This document shows positions 47,864-61,658 of a stretch of DNA of 64,000 nucleotides, one piece after another. How positions within the stretch are numbered: position 1 is the stretch's first letter; each line of letters starts with the position of its first letter. This stretch comes from Nymphaea colorata (taxonomy: Eukaryota; Streptophyta; Magnoliopsida; Nymphaeales; Nymphaeaceae). The stretch spans positions 19,027,002 through 19,091,001 of the forward strand of contig NC_045148.1 of assembly GCF_008831285.2 (NCBI RefSeq). The letters run 5' to 3'. The notes beneath the pieces were generated by a model. It saw nothing but the letters and a program-made list of their open reading frames with translations, did no database searches and was not told the origin of the DNA. A program made the translations under genes and the position numbers.

Positions 47864-50800
47864 TCATCGGATTGGATGGTACTGTCCAGAAACCCTTTTA
47901 GGAGGTAGCTTTCGAAGGATGTAAAGAACAAGTGCTGAAGGCAAGATCTCCGTCAACTTATTCACACAAAAAAAAAAACAATTAGGAAAAGAACACAATG
48001 CAAACCTAGTATGGCCAAGAGAATACGTACCATATAATATATCAGATTGAGAATTGGGTGATCCAACACATCGAGAGATGCATCAGAATCAAATGCAGAC
48101 AAAGCAACCTGCAAAGTAGCCAATTTCACAAAATTTAGATGTTTGATTGAATATAAGCTGTTAAGACAAGGAGATGTGTACAGAGTGTCCATATGGAACT
48201 CTTAAATAGCCTCTCAAGAGACGAGGAGCTCACCACAAAGCATCTTATCAGAAAGCAGGTGAAGCATATAGCAGTAACAGAGCCAACCTGCTTCAGATAT
48301 ACAAATTTCATCAGCATGCAAAAAGTGCAATAAGTCGTTAACAATCATAAAAAAGAAATAATGGAGTGCTCGTTAGATGAAGACGAGGAATAATAGCATA
48401 TCCACTACGCACATTGAAATCAAGAGAATAACCAATGACACTTCCATTTGGGTTAACTACCAACCCAGAGTTACAACATCATGTAACACAAGGACAGAAG
48501 GCTTGCGGGTAAGAGAACTTTAGGAGTGAGATTAAACAACACAAGGAAAGGATCTGCATAATTTGGTGAGAGAAAAATATGAATGTATACAAGCTGCCAA
48601 GATTGGAAGCCTTCAAGCATCGGTTTATGAAGTACATTCCTGACTGGCAAATTTCTGTGCTGCCTATGGAAACAACGCAAAAACTATAGAGCATCTAGTC
48701 AATGGTCAGCAGTTAACTTATTTTTCAGCGTGCAAAAGAGGATGCTATCTGAGGAGGATAGAGACACAAAAAGAATGGGCTAGTTGAAGGAGAAAAGGAG
48801 TAACTTTACATTTTCTGAAACAACAAAAAATTAATGGCGGCCACACTTAGTAAAAACAAGTTCTAGGTATTTCAGTATCTTCAAGAATACCTAAGGTCTG
48901 CTTCAAGAGACTCCAGTATCCAAGTTCTTCATTGAACCGGATTTAGCTTAGCATGAATCAGGGACTTGAATATGGTTCTCCTTCAACTTATGAGATAGTG
49001 TTCTGGTTGCCATATCAGGTCTACCAATGGCAACATGTTTGAAGACTCAGGGTAAACAAAAGTTTTGGGGAAGCTACATCAATTAAAATGAAGAAATCCT
49101 GTGCAAGTACAGTCCTCAAAATTCAAACAACAAGTTGCTTCACCTAAAAAGACACTTTGTGTTCAGATAGCATAGATGTACACATCAAAATGTGAAGCAC
49201 ATTGGAGTTACCAGTCAACATATTTCATGCTCAGTACATTATCAGCATAATTTGTTCATAAACAGCATTATGGCAGGACCCTTATTTGCCAGGATATAAA
49301 AATGTCTGAATCAAGATCATTGTTTATCAAGGAGTCATTATCATGACAAATACTATAAAAAAAAGACATGGACCTCATGAAGCTTCTTCCTTCGACCCTT
49401 GGATTCAATAGGAAAGCGCCTCAGCATCATAAATAGTCTGTGTTCAATATAAAGCAGAATACATTCAGTGAATGACTAACAACTGCATAGTACTCACTTT
49501 TAGAAGTGCATAATTCTCATTTTGAAATGAAGAACAGAGACCGAGACAAGAATAAAATATTACCTCCCTCCATAAAGCAAGAAACCTAGTGCTGCAACAA
49601 AGGATACAACTGGAAAAAAGAAATGCAATATATATCTCAGATATAGAAACAAATAATACCAAAAATCATGTAACAACATTCTGTGAAGCAGCACCAAGAA
49701 GCAAGAAAAGCCGACCATTAGAAATGGTCAACATAGTAAGAGAACAGTTAAGAGCATAAAAATCATAGTCACAACACCTCAACATAGACAATGGATTCAA
49801 TTTTCCAGTATACTGATAAAGTAAAATTCCAAGCTTTAAATCACATTTTTCACAATCCCAAATTTATGTGTGATGCAGAAGAAACAAACCTGCTATGAAT
49901 ATGCTCCCAACTGACTCCACAACAGTATTATCCTTAATCCAGATGTAAATCCAGATGCAGATCTGACAGAAAGATATTACAGTCTAAGAGAATAATCCCA
50001 AAGAAGATACATTCTGCAACTTATTTGTACTTGTAATAAAAAAGATTCTAAATGTATAACGAACACAAATTTATGGAGACTTGATGAAAACAAAAAGAAA
50101 TGATAGAAAAGTAGGCTATTTTGGAAAGGGAAAAAATTGCAACTCCTTTCAACTGTATGAAGAGGGAAACAGTAATAAAAGCATGCTTTTGCTTTATGTA
50201 CAAACCTGTATAAAATATATTCCACCGTTGATTGACATATAAACAATTCGGAGCTTATCTGTGGGTAAACTTCGTGCCTGTCAGCATATTAGAATTTCAA
50301 ATTCTTTTCACTTGAATAAAACTAATCTATTGAAATCTATTCAACAGATTGAAAAGGAATTAAACGATGACATTCCATGTCAGGATTCAAGATGTTTTGT
50401 CTAACCTGATGATAAATCTCTGCCCAGAACAACACAAGTAGTGTATACGTTGAGAAGAACAAGAGCCCGGGCAAGTCCAACAAAACTAACAGAAACACCT
50501 ATTTAACATAAGCAGTAACAAGACATTATCTCCCCGACCATGGTATACATTAGAAAAAGAAAGAAAAAGTCTCTAGAACAACTTGAGTCATTAAAATTTT
50601 GGGAAGCCTGCTGAATTGAACAACCATACGCTAGAGAACTGTGAATCACAAAGACATGATTATGACAGAGTAGCCACCAGCAGCATGGAGAGAAGCAGCT
50701 CTGTCCTCAAGAGGATGTTATTCAGCCAAAGTATGGCACTCACAACACTCACTTAGCATATGGTTTAAAGCCTTACATAGTGGATCACTTCCAGATTCTA

Positions 50801-53210
50801 CATATTGATTTCATCATTCACGAGCTACCTAAGGATGTCATATCAAACCAATGAAAAAGCAAATCTTTTCAAGACTGAAGGGTCAAAACTAAATGAAAGT
50901 AGAGAAAATAATTATAAATTTATAATACAAAAAATAATCATAAATTTGTAATACAAAAGAATCATAAATTTATAATACAAACTAGCAGACTAACAACATT
51001 TAGAAAGTTTTCCTGCATAGAAGTTACCTTTGGTTTGAACGAGAAGACTTGATTGTGAAATCCAAAGACAACTGCACGGACTACACGAACAGCAAAGACG
51101 ATAAGAGAAGATGGTCACACAGAAATGCACGACATACAAATTATGATAGATAAGATCACATCAACAACAGGAAAACATCAACTAATTATTTAACTTACGG
51201 CCATTTACAATGAAGTTCATAAAATGGAAAACTTTCTGTGTTGTCCATCCATATTCTGGCACCCGCAACTCAATACGAATTAATTGAATCTGTGAGCAAC
51301 AACAAAAACCAAGAATCAGAACCACAACATGGGAACCATCCTTCCTATCCTTGTTCGAAGGATCCTGGAACAAAACCAACTTGGGCATGCTATGGACCAG
51401 CATATTATTGGTGGAAGCTCATGAAAGGGTGATCCCTGCATTTGGTTTGATCTTACAGCAAACAAAACAGCTAAGCTTGAAGAGATGGCTTTGAGGACAA
51501 CGATCATGTGCGCAATCCACTCCCTCGTAAAAATGGCATCATCATTTACTTTTCTCTTGCATGACCATTTATCAGAATAAAAACAAATATTTAGGTAAAC
51601 CAGATGTATCTCCCATTTAGTATGATTCCTAACTTGCTTTCTTTAGCGATTAAATTTAATGCTTTGGAATCTTGGACAGCTCTCAGCAAGCAGAAATAGT
51701 CCGGTGACATGCTTTTTCCATTATCTAAAAAAAATCACAGTTTAAAAGTGTAAAACTCAAATGTGAAAAATAAAAGGCACAAAAAAATTCTAAAATGAAA
51801 AAAACAAAAAAACTGTGAGAAATTTACAAAATAATTAAAAGTACTAACTCTTGAAATGTAACATTTCTTACGGGGAAATGACTTCGGATAAGCCCTTAAC
51901 GAAGACATTTGCGTACGACAGTATCTATATGTATACGTGATGCTTATTGCTATTTTATGTTCTTACTTCTTACCCATAGTCATTTTGGATGCAAAAATGG
52001 GATCAGCCAGCCAGTGCATTCGTTCAAGTTTAAAACTAGTCTTTAGAAAATGATATCAGAGCCATTTGAGTTTACATGCAACAACGCTTATCTCCTACAG
52101 AGGCAGTTTGTAACATTCTACAACTGGGAATGACTTGTGATAGCATTTGAAGTAAAAGGTATTCATACTTGAGTCTAATTACTACCTTGTGTTTTGATAT
52201 CGTAATCCTTTTAGGTGCCATCGAGGCAGATTATAGGGCAGGTCGAGATTTTTTGACCCTGTTCTAGTGCTCGAGTTAGTTTCGATTCAGGTGATGAGGA
52301 TTTAATCAGCACAATGTCATAAAGAGAACTTTGTTACACGGATGACCTAGTTGGATGTTCGTATACTTAACGGAGGCAATGAGACCTTCTACAAGAACAT
52401 ATGAAGAGATTCTCTTTTTGCCAAGGCAAAAAGAGTTTTCTACTTTAGAATGCTGCGAACTGAAGCAATCGATAAATTTTAAACTAAGAATGAGACTCAG
52501 CATCCCTCGTGAAACCAAATCAACCAATTATTTGACCTGATTCAGTGTGTGAATTGGTAAAGGGCACTCAAATCTCTTACAAGTTAGAGAAAATGGTTGT
52601 TCTACACTCTAGTGCCAACTGCGAGTAAGTTTTCTCTTCTCCAGGAATTAAGGTTTTCCTTCTTCAGGAATCGACTCTCGATCTCAGACACGAGACAGTC
52701 AAGCCCCTTTGACCTCCACGAAATTGCTTCCACTTTCTTCTTTCCCCACACACATTTCGAGAAAATTTTACGTTAAATCTACACTAGATACCCAAATTTC
52801 CAAAAGTTCGAAATCAAATTTTCTTTATCTTTTTCCTTTATCCAGCCCAAGATGTCCATGAATTGATACTTCTAAGGTCTCCAAGAATTGGAAGAGGAAA
52901 AATCAACCAAATAAATCGGTGCATTGACGGAATCCAGCTCGGGATTCAAAGCAACAAGATCAACCGAGCTAAACGAGCTAGCGACAGTGCGTTTGGGAGA
53001 GAGCGCGAGAGAGAAATAGAGAGAGAGAGATCCGACCAGGGCAACGGAGGAGACGAGGGCGTAGGCGGCGCACAGGAAATAGAAGATCCCGTCCTGCCAC
53101 CTCGTCGATTCATTGATCTCCGTCCACCAGTCAGCCGCTGCCACGAGCTCCTCCGCCACCCACCAGCTGGAGAGCTCCGTGCGGTTCATGAGGCCTCGGG
53201 CGACGGACAT
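47864..53210 (-). CDS. TOM1: TOM1/TOM3-type seven-transmembrane protein, 11 exons
   Basis: This belongs to the plant THH1/TOM1/TOM3 family of tonoplast-associated polytopic membrane proteins. They interact with ARL8 small GTPases and are known as host factors recruited by tobamoviruses. Exons on the minus strand: 53210-53037, 51289-51199, 51080-51028, 50498-50406, 50277-50206, 49962-49890, 49609-49564, 49437-49374, 48287-48234, 48108-48031, 47956-47864. They give 296 aa, matching the family length, in a closed frame. Diagnostic blocks: [82 protein letters not shown] and [12 protein letters not shown]. An in-frame TGA upstream fixes the start region. Intron 1 is 1.75 kb. TOM1 is favoured over TOM3 mainly by gene order. 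Confidence 0.93.
50909..50982. repeat. Short AT-rich tandem repeat, 3 units, in TOM1 intron 3
   Basis: Three near-identical units of about 25 bp contain ATAAATTTATAATACAAA. It lies in the intron between exons 3 and 4. Confidence 0.75.
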
Positions 53211-53744
53211 GAGGCAGACGCAGAACCCACCGGCGCCACCAAAAACAGCCGCTCAAAGAAGGGCCAAGGAAATAGAAAGGCGACCGCCGTCCAACCGTCC
53301 GGGCAATTATTTTTCTTCCTCCCTCAAATCTTCTCGCTCTTTCCCCTCCCTCTCTCCTCCCACCTTACAGTCTAACACATCCACTCCCCCTCTTTCTCTC
53401 TCCACCTACGCTTCCAACTGGAAAGGAGCGTCGCCCGAGACCTTCTTCTCGACTCTCTCTGTATCGGACGGCAGCAGAACGAGAGTGAGATTGACAGAGA
53501 GAGCAGATCTCTCTCTCTCTCTCACCCGAACCTCGTGAACTCCCCGCTTTACGAGGGTACAACGGTCAAATCGCTCATCGTCCAGCAAACCCATAAAAGT
53601 AGGAAGATGACTAAAATGCCGTGCGGCTAAAAATTCACCGCGATCTGCATAAACCCTGGATCCTCGAATATGGATTTGATTCTTAATCCACATGATAGAG
53701 AATAAAAAAACCAATTGCTCTTATTTTTTGCAAGAACTTCACTT

Positions 53745-54150
53745 TATGAATCTAATTCAAATTTGAAATGAAAAGGTTTGTATTGTATGTGAATCTGAAT
53801 TTTAAATTCAAATTCGAATGTGATCTGATTCCGATTTTCAAATGAACAATTAAATCAGAATTAAAGTATTATATAATTTTCAAAATGTATGAATGTTGGA
53901 TATAGGATGTCTATATTTAAAAGTAAAACTCCTGATTTCATGTTTAACATGAATTCGAATTCAATCAGATATTTATTTAAAACAGAAGTAGAATCTCTGA
54001 TCTACTGTTGTTTATTAAATCCAAATACAACCCGATTTCTTATTTGAATTTTAACTTTTTCTCTATGTCCAACCTTTCTAAAACAATTCAGGTCAAATAT
54101 TTAATTCGAATTCAAACTATTGACATCTAAATTCGATTTAAAAAAAAAAA
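53745..54150. repeat. Dispersed repeat family with GACATC end, copy 3
   Basis: It shares ordered blocks with the copy at 39600-39955: TTGGATATAGGATGTCTAT, TTTATTAAATCCAAATAC, GATTTCTTATTTGAATTTTA and TATTGACATC. It lies just upstream of the TOM1 leader. Confidence 0.5.
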
Positions 54151-57139
54151 AAGCTCTAAATTTTCAAATTCACATCCTACAAAATCCAAACTTTGATCTA
54201 GCATCTAATGAAAATCATAAAAGCAAAACCAAGATTTACGTTTTAGCATAGTCTCTAAAAGTATGAACATATATTAACAGTTCAAATCAAGGAATCAAGA
54301 AGCCGTTTAAGGAAGAAATACATGAACAGCCAAAATATGTAAAGATTACGAGTAAAAAACTAAAGAATGCGTTGGAAAACGAAGCATAAAATATATCAAA
54401 CCAAAAAACCGACCCATACACGTTGCTTTGCAGGGACAGCGTGTACATGCAGGGACGAAAATGTAATTTCGCTGCAGAATAACCACTAAAAGACAATTAA
54501 AGAGGATATCGTGGGAGAATATGCTGTAAGGACCGAAAGGCGCTTCATAAATTGGAGAAAAAAAGGGCACATCAAATTTTTTGGCTAAGATCAAGTGTCA
54601 CATTCAAGATATTTTTTTTAAAATAATTCCAAAAAAATATAAATTGATAGCTAATAAATAATGTATTATATTATGTTCTAAGATTAATGTAAATAAGTTA
54701 TGAATGTGCCTGCTTTGCAATTAAATTAAAGCGTAAAAGCTTGGGTTTTTTTTTTTTTTTCTGCTGAGTTATGTTGGGTGAAGGGTATATTTTTTTCTTT
54801 TTTCAATTTTTTACAATCGAGCCGGGGTGGGCCTAAGCTATAGTCACTAGCTACGACCTGGCCTGAGCATGGCTTTGGATTGGCTCGAGGTCAGTCGAGC
54901 CGGTTTTGATACCCTGCTCTATTCGAGAGACTTCTTCATTTGCTTAGGTGTAAAACTGCCTCGTAGTCTAAGACTTGTCGTTTGGGGGAGGAAATGACAA
55001 GATAGGTCCACTCGGCCTTTGACGACCCTAAACATAGCGTCTTCAGAAATCGAATAGGAGACACTCACAATGCGGCAACATGCATGCCCAGTTACGCTAC
55101 ACGTCATCAAAACCGAATCTTACTTGGGTAGGCGCAGTAAGGGTTCAGTTTAAATGCCTCAAACGTGGAACCAAGTGCACCACATGCAGCTTGTTAGGTG
55201 CCATTTCTGTTAAATGTTGATCCTTAGTTTGTGCACGTCAATATCTCCCAACTCTTACTATTTTTCGCCGACTTAAGGTTTTATATATGTGCATACATAT
55301 ATATCAATGTTGAAGATAGCGAAGATTTTTCTCCACATGGCAGCGGATACTTTGACTGGTAGTTGTTTACAACAAACAGGAAATGCCAAAATCATTTCCT
55401 GCAACTTATGTAAGAGCTTCTCTCAGTTTGATGTGAAAACTTTTTGCTTGTTCCCGATGCAATCAAATCGAAGATCCAGTTGGCTCTAGTGAGAAAGATT
55501 TTCTCAAGAATTGTGTGGAAAGTTTAGACAAGCCCTGTATAATTTCTTTGTTTGATCACAAAAACCACCATGTAAGGCCTTGTTTGAATATATATATATA
55601 TTACAAAAAGTCATGGATGAGGAAGCGCATGTAAAATGTGCTATGTTGTATTTGTTTATGGGAAACTTTTACTATGCAATTACATTTACACGCAAACAAA
55701 ACGAGCCTCATATTTTTTTGAATTTCCTGATATATTCTAAACGATTGCTTATAAATATCAAGGCGGGTGTGAAATTTAAAGTCGGAAAGTGACTCCAATC
55801 GTGACTTAGTATGGTTAATGATCAAAATATCTTTGATTAATAAAAAACAATTTTTTTTTAAAATAAAAAAATGAAAAAAAAGTGAAAAGATTGACAAGGA
55901 CATTTGTTTTTAGTTAATTACGAAAATGCAATCGCCCTTTTTTGGCCAGGAACTCGCTCACCCTTGATTGAAGATTTTCTTTGGGAAATTTATTGGGCCG
56001 GCCGGTGATTTTTTTTTTTTTTTTTTTTTGAGGTTGAGCCCAAACTTGATTTTGGTTGAGTATCGGGTACCCATCGAGTACTCGACCCAACACCGAGCAT
56101 TACGTGTAATAGTCGACTTCTCAAGTGATCCATGAACTAATTCCGTATATATCTTGTTGCACTGATTGCTTCAATGAATTTAAGTGAAGGAACTTAAGCT
56201 TCGTTCCCTTTTGGATCTATTTAATGAATTTAAACTTGGTTGACCTCACCAGCAAAGCAAAGCGAGTCGTTTAGAACACATGATGCAACTTCTTTACAAA
56301 ATCATGAGAAGGAGGGAAATTTATGACGCGATCCATGCATGAAAGAAACGTGTTCTCTTTTTCACTTTTAGAACGGCTACCAACCAGTTTACAAAACTTA
56401 GATATGTTGTAAACTTGGCTTGAACTTAGTGATTTTTTTGTTATGTTTCAACTTGCATATATTTCTTTTAACAAAAAAGTAGACTCTTGAATTTGTCTTT
56501 TTGCAAGACATGTATGTGCTCCTCCTCCTTATGGCCATGAATTTTTTAATGTTGAGAAATTTGTTTAATTATCTGAAAAAAAAAACTTAGAGATATATGT
56601 GTTTCTTAAAATTTCTTGCAACTTTGATTAGACTCCTCTTAAAATTTCTTTTAGAAGCACACTTTGATATGTAGGCTGGCCTGTTTTATTTTCCTTGATA
56701 TTGTTTCATGGCGATGTCTAATAAACAATTGAAGGGGAGTGAGAGGATTACTACCCACCACCTAAAAAAGAGTCAAAATCCCAGAGATATTATAAGGATA
56801 ACATATAGTCAACTTGATATCATGCATGCCCACTCTCATAAAACAAGTGACGTCCAACCAGAATTGAATTGATGACAAGCCTTCCAACTACCTACGTTAT
56901 GCCCAACAAAACTATGGACGACTAATCAAACACATGACCAATAACTCAGAGACTATGATTGACAAACTCGTCGGATTGACTCGAGAATTGTCCGAATAAA
57001 CTCGGGCCAATAAATCTAGCCACAAGTCAAGACTTGGCCAGACTCAACCCAATTCGACTAGACTCGCCCGATTCAACTGTAGTAATTTATATTATGTTTA
57101 TGAGTCAACTAGCCGAGTCGATGGTGTGGGTTTGCCAAC

Positions 57140-57440
57140 CATGGATTGAACCTCCAAAACAGTCTGGCCTAAGCCTAGGCACCGGGCCGGGCTGCCATCG
57201 AGTACTGGTATCCGGCATGACCCGGCCCGTGGCCCGACTCGGGTTCTAGTAAACGTGACCCGGCCTGCGGCCCGACTCGGGTTCTAGTAAACGTGACCCG
57301 GCCCGCCGAGCTTAATAAATAAGCGGTTCGATAACGTTATATTTATAATGTTTTATTATCATTAATAATTTTTATATATTATTTTATATTACAAAATATA
57401 TATATTTTTACTGTAATCGAGCCCGGTCGAGTCTATTCTG
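57140..57440. repeat. GC-rich GGCCTAAGCC/CCGGGCC-type repeat
   Basis: A GC-rich block (GGCCTAAGCCTAGGC, ACCGGGCCGGGC) encloses a 38-bp tandem repeat, followed by an AT-rich block ending in GAGCCCGGTCGAG. Similar pieces lie near 54820-54920 (GGGCCTAAGC) and 55990-56110 (GGGTACCCATCGAGTACTCG). It is probably a family of retroelement-derived fragments. Confidence 0.5.
57219..57308. repeat. 38-bp GC-rich tandem repeat, about 2.4 units
   Basis: Units at 57219-57256 and 57257-57294 begin GACCCGGCC and contain GGCCCGACTCGGGTTCTAG; a third partial unit follows. The two full units differ at only two positions. Confidence 0.9.
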
Positions 57441-57735
57441 GCCCCAAAGGTTCATGAACCACGTGGTGGGTAGAACGCACGCCACCAACCACTAGAATCA
57501 AGTCCGGGTCATGAACTAAGAATCCTGACCCGTTTCATCCCAGGAGATTTTGTTTCATTTCCGGCAAATAATGCCATTTCTGTGTCACTTGCTGAGAAAA
57601 TATTTTCTCCCAAACCAGAGGGAAGCGATCGCGATAGAGAGCGGGAGAGAGGAGAGAGAGTGAGAAGCCCTAATCCCACAAAGTCTGCGCAGGGAGCGGG
57701 AGAAGTGGTGGTGGTGCTAGAGAAGATCGTCGAGA

Positions 57736-60278
<2,543 letters not shown>

Positions 60279-61658
60279 TTTTCAGCCAACATCGTTTGCC
60301 TTCCTCTTATGGTGTCTGCAGCCTGTAGGACCGGGGCAAAGCTCTCTGCCGTTGATCACAGAATGGTCATGGCTTGACCATCACAAAAGATCAGACTGGT
60401 TCCCCATGTGCTGCTTCTGGTAGTGTGACAATTATGAGGAGTCTGGTACTGGATAATGTTTTAAGATATTGCAATGAATCAGAAGCACTCGACTATTGAC
60501 ACGTTCCAAATGTTCTGTCTTGAACATGGCAATTCGGTGGTAGTAACATCAACAATTGCAGTCGTGATGATCTTAAAATGCCCATGCATTCTCTGTGTGT
60601 TCTGAGCGAGGCAAGATAAATCGTTGCTGGGTATTTCACCCGCGTCCTGATGGCTACTTGTGTCTTCTTAGATGGGTAGTTCAGCATCTGTGATGTCTTT
60701 CACGTTTCTGTTCTTCCCAAACCTGATGAATCATGAAGTGATGATGAACCTGAATCCCCAAAAGGGTCTCCTTGATGATGTATGATAAACAATGCTAAGT
60801 GATAGTCATGGAATATGAGGAATCGATTATTTTGTAAATGGCACCCCATCAACCATTTTCGTGTGTGCATGGCATGAAAGCTGAATATTTTTGTATCCTG
60901 AAACTTCCAGCCTGATGCATAATGAATTCATTTGCGCGACATTCCATTTTTGCGACCTATTATTTGACTATCATGAAATTTTGCTTCTGTTTTGCAAAAT
61001 TTATGGCAGCATAGTATGTACAGATCGTTATCTTAGGAGACAGCCATCTCAGGTCATCTGAGGAAAAACATTCCGATTTTTTGGCGGACCATGGAAAACT
61101 TGCCTAATGTTTGGGTTATTTGATAAGAAGGTTGGAGTCGCATACTAGACAAATTTACTGGAAGTGGGTGAGGGGTTTTTGTGATTATATTCTGCTAGAG
61201 AGGCGTAACCTAACTGGTGGGCTGGTGAAAGCCTAATAGTTTGATTCCTGTGGAGTGCTACTCCTTTGGATAGGAAATGGTGGTAGGCGTTATTTGTTTT
61301 TTTACCCAAAGTCTCAAAGCAGTCTTCGACGTGGGAAAAGAAGAAGATTCAGCCTCTTTGGGTATACATCCTTGTAACGACATTCATATCATTCAAACTG
61401 GAACAACATTTACTTCTTCGGCAGGTTGGACCTCTCTATTTGAACACAAGGCTCCTTGATCACGATTATTGAACCCAGAAATGATTTGCAGGCATCGATC
61501 ACATGTCTTTCTTATACTGCTAAATAAATTATTGTATTGGTTATGCGTTCATCATACATCTTTCTTTCTTTTAATCAATAATCATGTGTAAGACGTCGTC
61601 CAGAATAGGGTTTCCTGGCAAGAGAGGTCAGTGCCGCAAAAAATACACCGGTAACAGG
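60279..61658. other. Intergenic region between convergent RH35 and folate transporter genes
   Basis: It contains both 3' UTRs. Open frames are short and nothing recognisable was found. Confidence 0.6.

Larger units (their letters stand above)
53211..57735. other. Shared upstream region of divergent TOM1 and RH35 genes, repeat-rich
   Basis: The left 350 bases are the CT-rich TOM1 leader, and the right 130 bases are the GA-rich RH35 leader. Between them lie a copy of the CATCCCTA-ended repeat (about 53745-54150), GC-rich GGGCC-type repeat pieces (about 54820-54920, 55990-56110, 57140-57440) and a 38-bp tandem repeat. No additional gene was found. Confidence 0.6.
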
